Source: Photobacterium swingsii (GTDB lineage Bacteria; Pseudomonadota; Gammaproteobacteria; Enterobacterales; Vibrionaceae). From it: a DNA stretch of 64,000 nt. The notes under the pieces are model-generated. The model was given only the letters and a program-made list of their open reading frames with translations, was not told the DNA's origin and ran no database searches. This document shows positions 9,259 to 17,951 of this stretch, one piece after another. How positions within the stretch are numbered: the first letter of the stretch is position 1; every line of letters begins with the position of its first letter. Location: positions 3,658,001 through 3,722,000 of the forward strand of contig NZ_AP024852.1 of NCBI RefSeq assembly GCF_024346715.1, given 5' to 3'. A program made the translations under genes and the position numbers.

Positions 9259-11823
9259 ATGATACGCCTTCCTACGCTGACACTTCGCACTGCGGTGATG
9301 TTACCTTTTACTTTGATCCTACTCTTAACCGTAGGCGTCATTGCAATCGCGCAGCATAATAGTTACGAGCGTATGTTGTCAGAAGTCAGTAACAAGCTCT
9401 TATCGTCGTACACCAAAAATATCAGTAACGATTTAAATTTGTTTCTGGGTGACCCGTTTAAAACCAATCAAACCTTAGCCGACAGCATCCAACGGCACCG
9501 TTTATATCAACCACCGACCCTGACAGTGCTTGAAGGCTATTTATACGACGCCATTTCTTCCATTTACATCAGCCAAGAACAAATCAACACCATCGCGTTT
9601 GCCAGTGAAGATAAATACCTCGTTGGCTATCGCAAAGAAAAAGACCACCAGTACTCGTTACTACTGAAAGATCAGCGTACCGCCAAAGATTTATATATCT
9701 TTGATGGTAATAGCTACCACCACCCGACCAGCCATAAAATCAAAAATTACAACCCACTAGAGCGCCCTTGGTATGCCCCCTTTGCCAACAGCCTTCAAGC
9801 TGGTTGGTCTGATGTTTATACCAATATGGATGAGAATCAAACTCTGACCATTTCTGCTGCATCCCCTGTCATGCAGCATAATCGTCTTATTGGCGTCACA
9901 GTCACCGATATTAATCTCAACCACATCAATGATTTTCTTGCCAACGATGCACGTTCAACCACGGGCACAACCTACATTCTGGATGATAAAGGTCTATTGG
10001 TCGCCACATCAGAAAATCAAAAAATATTAAGCAGCGCCTTCAAACGGCTACATCCCTCAAACAGCACCTCTCCCCTCATCGCGGCAAGTGGCCAGTATAT
10101 TCAGAACCATCAACTTAATAGGCTAAATCGCAGTACAGGCTTCTCTTTTTCGTACAAGGATGCACGCTATTTCGGTCGCATTACGCCTTACAAAGATGAA
10201 TACAATTTGAATTGGTCGATCGTGGTCACTACCGCAGAAACTGATTTATTGGGACAGCTGCCACAGCAACAAATGATGGGATTGATTGCCGCCTTAATTC
10301 TCGGTGGTGGCGCCCTCTTAATTGGCTTGTCGGTATTAGGGCAAGTCACCCGCCCTATTACAGAGATCGCAGAGGCATCGAAAAAGCTCACTGAAAGTCA
10401 CTGGGAAATTCCTGTCCGAGAAACAGTATCACTCAAAGAAACTCAGCTACTGATCAACTCCATTAAATCAATGTCTCACCGCTTACAGCAATCCTTTAAC
10501 TCACTAAGAAAACATGTGTTATTTGATAGCTTAACTGGGCTATTGAGTCAGCAAGGTTTAGTCGAAAACACCAGTAAACTACGTGTAGGCAGCGAAGCTG
10601 GGTTAGTGCTTATTGGCTTGAAATCATTTAGAAATATTAACGATAGCTTGGGTCACATCAATGGCGATCAGTTGCTGGTACAAATTGCGACCCGCTTCCA
10701 ACAGGTCGTGCCAAGCAATATCCAACTAAGCCGTGTGGGTCGCGATGAATTTGCACTATTTAGCCAGCACATCACCACAACGGAACAAATTGAGCAACTG
10801 GCAAAACACGCCTTAGAAATGTTCCACCGTCCTTTCATGATCGATGGTATTGATGTCATGCTACGTGCACGAGCAGGCACAGTGTCTGGGCCCTTGCCTG
10901 AAAATGGCATCAATGAATGGATTCGTAATGCCAGCTTGGCACTCAGTGAAGCCAAACAACACGAGTATCCACTGTATTGCCATTACCAAGCTCGCATGAT
11001 GACAGCATCCATTGAGCAAACTCGATTAACCGCAGAGCTCAAGCACGCTATCGACAACCATGAGTTCGAGGTGTACTACCAGCCAATCATCGACTTACAC
11101 CGCAATCTAATCTGTGGTGCTGAGGCTTTAGTTCGCTGGAATAGCCCGAGTCGTGGCTTAGTACCACCGATTAAATTTATTCCGCTTGCTGAAGATAGCG
11201 GCATGATCATCGAGATAGGTCATCAAATTTTGTACCAAGCTTGCCAGCAAACTTACCAACAAATTCAAGCTGGTGATTGGCCTCACGACTTCTCCTTGCA
11301 TGTCAATTTATCGGTCTGCCAATTGCTACAAGCAGGCTTTATTGAACAACTTGAAGTGGTATTAGAAAAGACTCAGCTCCCCCCCGCGAACCTGACACTC
11401 GAAGTCACTGAGTCACGCTTAGTCAGCCAGCCGTTACTGACCACCCATGTATTAAATCAAATTCAAGCATTAGGGATCCATATTGCCATTGACGATTTTG
11501 GCACGGGTTATTCATCGTTGGCGTACCTGACCCAATTACCCTTTAACAGCCTTAAAATAGACCGTTCATTTGTTAATCAAATGATGGCAACAGACAATTA
11601 CAGCGCTGTGGTGGCTGCCATTATTACTATGGCGAAAAACTTCCAAGCAGACACAGTGGCGGAAGGGGTAGAAACAGCCGAGCAAGAAGCCAAACTCAAA
11701 GCCTTAGGTTGTCGCTATGCGCAAGGCTTTTACTATGCCAAACCTCAACCATTGAGCGAATGGTCAACAGAAATGGTAAACAAACCAACAAACAATCATC
11801 AGTTAGCTGAATATCAGCAATGA
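9259..11823 (+). CDS. Membrane-bound Cache-HAMP-GGDEF(degenerate)-EAL protein, likely c-di-GMP phosphodiesterase
   Basis: The 854-residue protein starts with a transmembrane segment (VMLPFTLILLLTVGVIAIA), a large periplasmic Cache-type sensor (residues about 40-330, with NPLERPWYAPFANS and TLTISAASPV), a second membrane segment (LIAALILGGGALLIGL), HAMP, GGDEF and EAL. The GGDEF signature reads GRDEF (about residue 494), so cyclase activity is probably lost. The EAL domain keeps the key motifs: GAEALVRW, the DDFGTGYSS loop, KIDRSF and AEGVET. It most likely degrades c-di-GMP in response to a periplasmic ligand. The frame opens at 9118, but that stretch contains the ntrC terminator, so ATG 9259 is preferred. 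Confidence 0.88.
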   Translation: MIRLPTLTLRTAVMLPFTLILLLTVGVIAIAQHNSYERMLSEVSNKLLSSYTKNISNDLNLFLGDPFKTNQTLADSIQRHRLYQPPTLTVLEGYLYDAISSIYISQEQINTIAFASEDKYLVGYRKEKDHQYSLLLKDQRTAKDLYIFDGNSYHHPTSHKIKNYNPLERPWYAPFANSLQAGWSDVYTNMDENQTLTISAASPVMQHNRLIGVTVTDINLNHINDFLANDARSTTGTTYILDDKGLLVATSENQKILSSAFKRLHPSNSTSPLIAASGQYIQNHQLNRLNRSTGFSFSYKDARYFGRITPYKDEYNLNWSIVVTTAETDLLGQLPQQQMMGLIAALILGGGALLIGLSVLGQVTRPITEIAEASKKLTESHWEIPVRETVSLKETQLLINSIKSMSHRLQQSFNSLRKHVLFDSLTGLLSQQGLVENTSKLRVGSEAGLVLIGLKSFRNINDSLGHINGDQLLVQIATRFQQVVPSNIQLSRVGRDEFALFSQHITTTEQIEQLAKHALEMFHRPFMIDGIDVMLRARAGTVSGPLPENGINEWIRNASLALSEAKQHEYPLYCHYQARMMTASIEQTRLTAELKHAIDNHEFEVYYQPIIDLHRNLICGAEALVRWNSPSRGLVPPIKFIPLAEDSGMIIEIGHQILYQACQQTYQQIQAGDWPHDFSLHVNLSVCQLLQAGFIEQLEVVLEKTQLPPANLTLEVTESRLVSQPLLTTHVLNQIQALGIHIAIDDFGTGYSSLAYLTQLPFNSLKIDRSFVNQMMATDNYSAVVAAIITMAKNFQADTVAEGVETAEQEAKLKALGCRYAQGFYYAKPQPLSEWSTEMVNKPTNNHQLAEYQQ

Positions 11824-11828
11824 CTATA

Positions 11829-11857
11829 CTGATAGTATTTTCTGCTTTGCGTATAAT
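11829..11857 (+). promoter_or_regulatory. Predicted sigma-70 promoter of add
   Basis: CTGATA (11829-11834), a 17-base spacer and a perfect TATAAT (11852-11857), 45 bases before the add start codon. The leader is too short for, and lacks, the adenine riboswitch known upstream of add in Vibrio vulnificus. Confidence 0.55.
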
Positions 11858-11901
11858 AACGCACCAAATTTTCTCAGACTTCAATTGGGGCACCCATAAT
11901 T

Positions 11902-12906
11902 ATGATTACTAAGCACCTTCCTCTTACTGATATTCACCGCCACCTTGACGGTAATATCCGTATCCAAACTATCTTAGAGCTTGGTCAGCAATTTGGTATG
12001 ACCCTACCAGCCAATGATATTGAAGCGCTGCGCCCACACGTACAAATCGTCGAAGCTGAGCCAAGTTTGGTGGCCTTCCTGTCTAAACTCGACTGGGGTG
12101 TTGCTGTACTGGGCGATCTCGATGCATGTCGCCGTGTGGCCTACGAAAACGTAGAAGATGCACTGAATGCCCAAATCGACTATGCCGAATTACGTTTCTC
12201 ACCATATTACATGGCCATGAAGCACAACCTACCTGTTGCTGGCGTGGTTGAAGCCGTGGTTGATGGGGTAAAAGCAGGCTGTCGTGACTTCGATGTACAA
12301 GCAAACCTGATTGGTATCATGAGTCGTACGTTTGGGATTGAGGCTTGCCAGCAAGAGTTGGATGCCTTGCTAACTCAAAAAGAAAACTTGGTTGCTATCG
12401 ATCTCGCAGGTGATGAACTGGGCCAGCCAGGCGATCAGTTTATTAAACACTTCAAGCAAGTTCGTGATGCCAACCTTCGTGTGACAGTTCACGCAGGTGA
12501 AGCAGCAGGCCCTGAGAGCATGTGGCAAGCGATTCAAGAGCTTGGCGCGGTACGTATTGGTCACGGCGTCAAAGCGATTCACGATCCAAAACTGATGGAT
12601 TACCTCGCAGCAAACAAGATCGGTATTGAATCTTGCCTAACATCTAACATTCAAACCAGTACTGTTGAGTCATACCAATCTCACCCAGTGAAGCAATTCC
12701 TTGACCACGGTATTCTTGCTTGTCTGAACACCGATGATCCTGCTGTAGAAGGCATAGAGCTGCCATACGAATACGAAGTCGCAGCACCAAAAGTAGGTCT
12801 TAGCCAAGATCAAATTCGCCAAACCCAAATCAACGGTTTGGAACTGGCGTTCCTATCAGACAGTGAAAAGCAAAACCTAAAAGATAAAGCGGCCAAACGC
12901 GCTTAA
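11902..12906 (+). CDS. add: Adenosine deaminase
   Basis: Add converts adenosine and deoxyadenosine to inosine and deoxyinosine in purine salvage. The 334-residue length equals that of bacterial ADA. Motifs are the metal-binding DIHRHLDGN at the N terminus (HxH), the [13 protein letters not shown] segment with the third zinc histidine and catalytic glutamate, the RIGHGVKA motif with the catalytic histidine, and CLNTDDPA with the final zinc aspartate. It stands alone, behind a good -10 box. Confidence 0.96.
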   Translation: MITKHLPLTDIHRHLDGNIRIQTILELGQQFGMTLPANDIEALRPHVQIVEAEPSLVAFLSKLDWGVAVLGDLDACRRVAYENVEDALNAQIDYAELRFSPYYMAMKHNLPVAGVVEAVVDGVKAGCRDFDVQANLIGIMSRTFGIEACQQELDALLTQKENLVAIDLAGDELGQPGDQFIKHFKQVRDANLRVTVHAGEAAGPESMWQAIQELGAVRIGHGVKAIHDPKLMDYLAANKIGIESCLTSNIQTSTVESYQSHPVKQFLDHGILACLNTDDPAVEGIELPYEYEVAAPKVGLSQDQIRQTQINGLELAFLSDSEKQNLKDKAAKRA

Positions 12907-12915
12907 TAAATTGAT

Positions 12916-12963
12916 GAAATATTGCGCAAAAACAGTTTCCAATAGCAATATTTCGCGTAGAAT
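12916..12963 (+). promoter_or_regulatory. Promoter-overlapping 10-bp inverted repeat
   Basis: GAAATATTGC at 12916-12925 and its exact complement GCAATATTTC at 12945-12954 flank and overlap a possible promoter, TTTCCA (12936-12941) with TAGAAT (12958-12963) after 16 bases. No T tract follows, so it does not look like the add terminator; an operator for the small ORF at 13040 is a reasonable guess. Confidence 0.4.
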
Positions 12964-13039
12964 ACGCCCACTTTACAGTTTTCAGCTGCCGATATTGCTA
13001 TCGGTAGTCGGTTTAATAACGTCATTGTGGGGAAATTCC

Positions 13040-13168
13040 ATGCTTGAAAGCCTACTTTCAGTCAGCGTGGCTATGCCAGCCGTCAGTGATTTAGCCGCAG
13101 GTGGTATTAACCATTTTGCAGCTGGGGTACTGGCTTTAATAGCCGCAGTAAATATGTTTTCAAACTAA
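13040..13168 (+). CDS. Small hydrophobic protein, 42 residues, unknown
   Basis: The frame is open from 12911, but the only start with a ribosome-binding-like site is ATG 13040, behind GGGGAAA at 13030-13036. The peptide MLESLLSVSVAMP continues to VLALIAAVNMFSN and is hydrophobic enough for one membrane helix (about residues 25-40). A promoter-like element lies upstream and a strong terminator follows directly, so a small separate transcription unit is plausible. I do not recognise the family, and conservation would have to confirm that it is translated. Confidence 0.45.
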   Translation: MLESLLSVSVAMPAVSDLAAGGINHFAAGVLALIAAVNMFSN

Positions 13169-13188
13169 ACCAAGTTTGAAGGCACATT

Positions 13189-13225
13189 AAAAAAGCCGCA
13201 CTATCTGAGATAGCGCGGCTTTTTT
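13189..13225. terminator. Bidirectional terminator between the small ORF and hemN
   Basis: AAAAAGCCGC...GCGGCTTTTT with ACTATC/GATAG in the upper stem; A and T tracts flank both sides, serving the plus-strand small gene and the minus-strand hemN. Confidence 0.85.
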
Positions 13226-13243
13226 GCAACTTAAGCTTTAACC

Positions 13244-14617
13244 CTAGATAACGCGAGAGAACTGCTGCTGACGAGCTCGGTCACGCAGGTACTTATCAAA
13301 ACACATACAAATATTGCGGATCAATAGGCGGCCTTTTAACTCAACAAAAATCAGATCATCGCTCACAGTCACCAACTCATCGTTAATGAAGGTTTGTAGT
13401 AACTCTAAATCTTCTGCAAAGTAGCTATCAAAATCGAGATTAAACTCAGCTTCGATCGCTTTCTTGTCTAACTGGAAATTACAAATCAACGCTTTAATCA
13501 CTTCACGGCGTAGTAAATCATCCGCGTCTAAACCGACCCCTTTCCACAAAGCATGGTTGTGATCATTCACATCCGCGTAATACGCTTTGAGTTCTTTTTG
13601 GTTCTGCGCGTAGCAATCACCAATCATCGAAATTGCCGACACACCAAAGCCAAGTAAATCACAATCACCTTGGGTGGTGTAACCTTGGAAGTTACGGTGC
13701 AAAATACCTTCACGCTGTGCCACCGCTAATTCATCTTCAGGCAACGCAAAGTGATCCATACCGATGAATTGATACCCCTCACCCGTTAAGGTAGCAATCG
13801 TATCTTGCAACATCGCGAGCTTTTCTTTCGCGGCTGGCAGGTCTTCATCTTTAATTTTACGCTGCGCGGCAAACAAGCTTGGCATGTGTGCGTAGTTAAA
13901 CACAGAAAGACGGCCAGGCTTCATCTCAAGCACTTGCTTTAAGGTATCAGCAAATAACGCCTGATTTTGCTTCGGTAGACCATAGATCAGATCCAGGTTC
14001 GTCGAGCGGAAACCCAACTCTTTCGCGCGCTGTACCATGGCAAAAATAAATTCTTCATCTTGCTCACGGTTAACCAGTTTTTGTACTTCTTTATTGAAAT
14101 CCTGCACCCCAATACTCAGGCGGTTAAACCCTTCACTACGGAGGTGATCCAGCATATCCAATTCAATTTCACGCGGGTCAACTTCGATACTGATTTCAGC
14201 ATCGGCATCAAAGGTGAATTGCTCGCGTAAAATCGACATTAATCGTGTCACTTGCGGCTTAGTCAAAAACGTGGGTGTACCACCGCCCCAGTGAAGCTGG
14301 CTCACTTGACGTTGACCCATGGTCTTGCCGCGTTGACGAATTTCTTGCTCTAGTACATCAAGGTACTGATCGGCTTTGTGTTGATGACGGGTAATAATTT
14401 TATTACAACCGCAGTAATAACAAAGCTTATGACAAAATGGAATGTGCACATACAACGACAGTTTACGGTCAGGGTACTGTGCGCACGCGCTGTCAAACTC
14501 CGCCTCGGTGAAACCTTGATGAAACTCCAGTGCGGTTGGGTATGAGGTGTAACGCGGCCCTGAATAGTTATACTTTTCGATCAGTGCCTGATCCCAAATA
14601 ATCTGCTCGTTCGACAT
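13244..14617 (-). CDS. hemN: Oxygen-independent coproporphyrinogen III dehydrogenase
   Basis: HemN is a radical-SAM enzyme that oxidatively decarboxylates coproporphyrinogen III to protoporphyrinogen IX without oxygen. The 457-residue product carries the iron-sulfur motif FCHKLCYYCGC with Cys62, Cys66 and Cys69 at the same numbers as in E. coli HemN, the GGGTPTFL SAM-binding motif (about residue 110), and the HemN-type C-terminal domain. It is the 3' neighbour of the DUF2489 gene on the same strand, 132 bases away across a hairpin. I looked for an FNR box (TTGAT-N4-ATCAA) upstream and found none. Confidence 0.97.
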   Translation of the reverse strand: MSNEQIIWDQALIEKYNYSGPRYTSYPTALEFHQGFTEAEFDSACAQYPDRKLSLYVHIPFCHKLCYYCGCNKIITRHQHKADQYLDVLEQEIRQRGKTMGQRQVSQLHWGGGTPTFLTKPQVTRLMSILREQFTFDADAEISIEVDPREIELDMLDHLRSEGFNRLSIGVQDFNKEVQKLVNREQDEEFIFAMVQRAKELGFRSTNLDLIYGLPKQNQALFADTLKQVLEMKPGRLSVFNYAHMPSLFAAQRKIKDEDLPAAKEKLAMLQDTIATLTGEGYQFIGMDHFALPEDELAVAQREGILHRNFQGYTTQGDCDLLGFGVSAISMIGDCYAQNQKELKAYYADVNDHNHALWKGVGLDADDLLRREVIKALICNFQLDKKAIEAEFNLDFDSYFAEDLELLQTFINDELVTVSDDLIFVELKGRLLIRNICMCFDKYLRDRARQQQFSRVI

Positions 14618-14714
14618 GGCGTAATTCCAATAGTGTAGGGATTTTGTTAATGGCTAAGTGTGCCACAAGTCAGTAAAGATGTAGAACACTTACGTGTTAC
14701 CAGAAGAATAAACC

Positions 14715-14744
14715 CCGCCTTGATCACTACGTGTTTCAAGGCGG
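14715..14744 (-). terminator. Hairpin terminator after DUF2489 gene
   Basis: CCGCCTTGA and TCAAGGCGG form a nine-base-pair stem five bases past the stop of the upstream gene; the T tract (GGTTTATT) is weak. Confidence 0.55.
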
Positions 14745-14749
14745 TGCTT

Positions 14750-15226
14750 TTATTTCATTGCGAGGATCGCATCAAGCTCCAGCTTAATGCTGTCTTGCAA
14801 ACGCGCTTCCGCTTTCATTCGCTCTAAATCCAGCTTCATACGCTCTTGCTTTTGGATTGTCTTACGCGCTTCACCTCGTGGCATGTCTTTCACTACTTGG
14901 TAAAGCTCGTTCATTGCTGGGTAAGTTTGTGCAAAATTAATCGCTTTCTCACCTTGCAAGACTTCCATCAGCTTATACAGTCGAATTGAGATTTCCGACA
15001 TATCACACTGCGCCTGTTTACCCGCGTCAGCGATAATAAACACGCTTTCCATAATTGTAGCATTGCGTTGTTTGAGCTTTTCACCTTGTTCCGCTTCTGC
15101 ACGAGCAAGGAATGCTTTATGGCGTTGAGTTTGTTGGTACAGTTTAAATAACAAATAGCCTGCGTAACACGCGAGTACCGTCACGATACTCCCAGCAAGA
15201 CCTAACCACAGTGTCATATTCTGCAA
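14750..15226 (-). CDS. DUF2489 family membrane-anchored protein
   Basis: The 158-residue product has a single N-terminal transmembrane helix (LWLGLAGSIVTVLACYAGYLLF) followed by a charged helical cytoplasmic domain rich in Lys, Glu and Arg. The pattern and its position between yihI and hemN match the DUF2489 family found there in vibrios. It starts only three bases after the yihI stop, so the two are almost surely cotranscribed. The biochemical function is unknown. Confidence 0.75.
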   Translation of the reverse strand: MQNMTLWLGLAGSIVTVLACYAGYLLFKLYQQTQRHKAFLARAEAEQGEKLKQRNATIMESVFIIADAGKQAQCDMSEISIRLYKLMEVLQGEKAINFAQTYPAMNELYQVVKDMPRGEARKTIQKQERMKLDLERMKAEARLQDSIKLELDAILAMK

Positions 15227-15229
15227 GGG

Positions 15230-15766
15230 TTACTCCTTGTCGAAATCGTCAAAACCCATATTTTCAAACTGATCAAGCAGGTCATCATCCGATTTAGGAC
15301 CTTTCGCGATAGGCATCGCTTCTTCAACAGGTTCTTCATCTAGAAGCCCCAATTGTTTCATCAGTCTTTCGATACGATCTAACTTATCATCGACTTGTTT
15401 TTGTAAACCAGCACCTAGTGACTCACCCGCTTCAATACGGTCAAGCAGTACCATTAGCTGTGCATCATTTTCTAGCATTGCAAGCTCTTGCTCTGCACTT
15501 AAACGACGCTCTTTTTTACTTTTCGGCTTAGTTTCCACAATCAGTGGAATTGGCTTTTTGCTGCCTAGGCGTGGATCTTTCGCACGGCCTTTGCCTTTTT
15601 GTTGCTCATCAAGACCCGCTGAGTGACGGCTACCTGATTTTAACCCTTTACGCTTTTTGTCTTTCTGACGTTTACGTGCATCGAGTTCAGTTTGCGAAGC
15701 TGATTTTTCGCGATATACCGCAGGGCCTTCACTGCCGACTTTACGGGCTTTTTTCTTACGAGTCAT
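15230..15766 (-). CDS. yihI: Der GTPase-activating protein YihI
   Basis: YihI stimulates the GTPase Der (EngA) and so tunes 50S ribosome assembly. The 178-residue protein has the family's strongly basic N terminus (MTRKKKARKVG, then repeated KKRKG and KGKGRAKDPRLGSKK) and an acidic C-terminal half (ELAMLENDAQLMVLLDRIE, ending DQFENMGFDDFDKE). Its first codon shares one base with the stop of the methyltransferase gene upstream (15766). The order methyltransferase-yihI-DUF2489 suggests one operon. Confidence 0.92.
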   Translation of the reverse strand: MTRKKKARKVGSEGPAVYREKSASQTELDARKRQKDKKRKGLKSGSRHSAGLDEQQKGKGRAKDPRLGSKKPIPLIVETKPKSKKERRLSAEQELAMLENDAQLMVLLDRIEAGESLGAGLQKQVDDKLDRIERLMKQLGLLDEEPVEEAMPIAKGPKSDDDLLDQFENMGFDDFDKE

Positions 15767-16407
15767 TACTGGGTCTTCCTCAGCAAAATTACATCATTGC
15801 CAACAAATTCAACTTCCAGTCCGTCACGCCGCGCTAAATAGCGGAACGTCTCACGGCTGAAGAAGCTCACATGGGTTGGGTCGTTTTTATAATACCAATG
15901 TGCGAAATCATCAGTATTAGGTGCTAGTTTGGTCATTATCCCCAGCCAACCGCCGGCTTTAACCAAATTCACTAGCTGCCCCCATTCCTTAGCAGGCGTA
16001 TTAAAGTGCTCAATTGCCTCAGTACAAGTAACAAAATCATACTCTTGCCTTAATACTGATGGCTCATAAGCAAAATAGGGATCATATATCGTCATATTAT
16101 ACCCCATCTCGCTCAACATTACGGATAATGTCGGTCCTGGGCCGCTGCCAAAATCTAGCCCATATAAAGGAGGGGCGGGTAATTTAGCCATTAAGGGGGC
16201 CGCTAATCGATTAAGGAAATGACGATAGCCCTGATCGAGGGGGTTATTTTGGTGCTGTTGATACACCTTTTTCTCTTGCTCAGCAGACAGCTGAAAGGAA
16301 GGATCGGCAAAAATCAATGTACACTGGGAACAGTGATAATACGGCCTCAGGCGATCTTTAAAAAAAGCCGTAACCGCAACACAATCACAAAGTGGACATG
16401 TCTGCAT
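15766..16407 (-). CDS. Class I SAM-dependent methyltransferase with N-terminal zinc ribbon
   Basis: The 213-residue protein opens with two CxxC pairs (CPLCDC and CSQC, residues 4-30), which look like a small zinc-binding knuckle. A Methyltransf_23-type fold follows: motif I is LDFGSGPGPTLSVM (about residue 84), the acidic strand end is TIYDPYFA, and TCTEAIEHF is the post-II region. The substrate is not known; similar genes occur beside yihI in related bacteria. It overlaps yihI by one base. The CsrB/C-type RNA lies just upstream on the same strand. Confidence 0.8.
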   Translation of the reverse strand: MQTCPLCDCVAVTAFFKDRLRPYYHCSQCTLIFADPSFQLSAEQEKKVYQQHQNNPLDQGYRHFLNRLAAPLMAKLPAPPLYGLDFGSGPGPTLSVMLSEMGYNMTIYDPYFAYEPSVLRQEYDFVTCTEAIEHFNTPAKEWGQLVNLVKAGGWLGIMTKLAPNTDDFAHWYYKNDPTHVSFFSRETFRYLARRDGLEVEFVGNDVILLRKTQ

Positions 16408-16462
16408 GATAACTCCCTTCCTTTAGCAAAGAATGGGCTGAAACATAACAGAAACGCCATAA

Positions 16463-16909
16463 AGAAAAAAGCGACAGGCTTACGCCTATCGCTCTATGAG
16501 TTGCCATCGCTGGCTAAATTCTGTCTAGTCGTCCGTAACCAGTTTAAAAACATCCCGGTTTGACAATAATCCTTTTGTTATTGGTGCTTTCCTTGCCAAA
16601 GATTGTTGTTCTTCATCATCCTGATGAATTTTCACTGTCCTTCACACATCCTGTGTCTGCAGCTAATCCTAAGCTGGCTTTCCTTAAGCGCGTTATCATC
16701 CTGATAACAAAATTCACCATCCATGTGGATACACGATTCCTTCATGTATCTGTCTCACGCTGACGCGTAATCCTTGAGCCCCGTCCTAGGTATCCTATTT
16801 CGTATCCTACGAATCATTGGTATCCGAACCAGACTGCCTTGTATCCTTCGAGCTCCTGCTCATGCCGCTCAATGGCGCTTCCTATTTCCTTGTCGCTCTC
16901 CTTGTCGAC
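16463..16909 (-). ncRNA. csrC: CsrB/CsrC family regulatory RNA (CsrA-sequestering)
   Basis: The minus-strand transcript has about 22 GGA triplets in roughly 447 bases, many in hairpin loops such as GTTATCAGGATGATAAC, ACACAGGATGTGT and TTCATCAGGATGATGAA. The 5' end GTCGACAAGGAGAGCGACAA is very like the start of E. coli CsrB, and the 3' end is a perfect intrinsic terminator (GCGATAGGC-GTAA-GCCTGTCGC, then TTTTTTC) at 16463-16492. Such RNAs bind and titrate the translation regulator CsrA. The place, between yihI and engB, is that of csrC in E. coli, so I use that symbol by synteny; vibrios have several copies. A half-site CTTACA of the GacA/VarA box lies at 16968-16973. Confidence 0.9.
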
Positions 16910-17135
16910 GGGGATAACTTTACGCGAATCCCAAGACCAAACAAGGCGCTACAAAAGAGAAAATCATTGTAAGATTTTTTCAATAAAGCTAACTGGTTAT
17001 AAATAAAGAAAATTACTGCTATTTATTGTGATTTATTCAGCCTGAACAACCATCACGAATAGTCGATCTCGCACACGCCAGTCAGCTTTCGCAGATTTAA
17101 GACAAGTTTCAGCTGCACTGCTGTTATTTAGATAC

Positions 17136-17163
17136 AAAAAAAGCAGCCTAAGCTGCTTTTTTC
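17136..17163. terminator. Terminator of cytochrome c4 gene
   Basis: AAAAAAGCAGC-CTAA-GCTGCTTTTTT, a symmetric hairpin 15 bases past the cytochrome stop codon. Confidence 0.85.
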
Positions 17164-17177
17164 ACACTGGTCATCAA

Positions 17178-17795
17178 TCAGTGTAATCCACCTACATACT
17201 GAGAAAGTGCAGTAATTTCACTATCACTCAGTTTTGCGGCCACAGCACGCATCATGGTGTTCATATCATTTTGACGTTCACCTGCACGGAACTTCTCCAA
17301 TTGCAGCTTCACGTATTCCGCATTCTGACCTGAAATTTTAGGGAAGCCAGACAAGCTAGTACCATTACCACGAGGGCCGTGGCAGGCAATACATGCTGCA
17401 ACACCGCGCTCGGCATCACCAAAGCGGTAAAGTTGTTGGCCAATTTCAATCGAAGATTCTGGCGTGGTGTTATCTGAAATAGGTAAAGAAGCATAATATG
17501 CCGCAAGGTCTGACATATCTTGCTCTGATAACGGCATTGCCATTGCACTCATCACAGGATCGTTACGACCTTGTTTACCACCAGAGGTAATACCTAACTT
17601 AAATTCTTTCAGCTGCTTTTCCAAATAGCCAGGGTGCTGACCTGCAAGTTTAGGGTATTGCGCCATGATGCTATTACCATCCGCACCATGACAGGCTGCA
17701 CATGTCGCAGCTTTCGCTTTCCCTGCTTCTGCGTCTCCCTGGGCCCAGGCTGAGCAACTGGCAAGAAGAGACAATATCAATACTAATTTCTTCAT
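17178..17795 (-). CDS. Diheme cytochrome c4
   Basis: The product is a periplasmic electron carrier with two c-type hemes, usually feeding terminal oxidases. From ATG 17795 it is 205 residues: a signal peptide (MKKLVLILSLLASCSAWAQ), then two homologous halves each with a CxxCH heme site (CAACHG near residue 33 and CIACHG near residue 132) and later methionines that can serve as sixth ligands. The frame is open to 17906, but the upstream 37 codons have no signal peptide or ribosome site. It is divergent from engB; the shared gap is about 155 bases. Confidence 0.92.
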   Translation of the reverse strand: MKKLVLILSLLASCSAWAQGDAEAGKAKAATCAACHGADGNSIMAQYPKLAGQHPGYLEKQLKEFKLGITSGGKQGRNDPVMSAMAMPLSEQDMSDLAAYYASLPISDNTTPESSIEIGQQLYRFGDAERGVAACIACHGPRGNGTSLSGFPKISGQNAEYVKLQLEKFRAGERQNDMNTMMRAVAAKLSDSEITALSQYVGGLH

Positions 17796-17951
17796 GACAT
17801 TCCGTTTATAATTATTGAGCTTCCAGTACCACAAGTAATGCTCAGCAACATGGTATACAATCGACCACAAACCGAGCACGGTTAGATATATTTTACACAA
17901 TTTCACATAAAAGTAATCAGTCGACTACATGAAGACTTGACGGAGTTAACA

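Noticed and set aside
11824..11901. Adenine riboswitch before add, as in V. vulnificus
   Set aside because: The leader is only about 40 bases past the -10 box and lacks the three-way junction loops of the purine aptamer.
14618..14749. FNR box upstream of hemN
   Set aside because: TTGAT appears near 14720, but it is part of the DUF2489 terminator and has no ATCAA partner at the right spacing.
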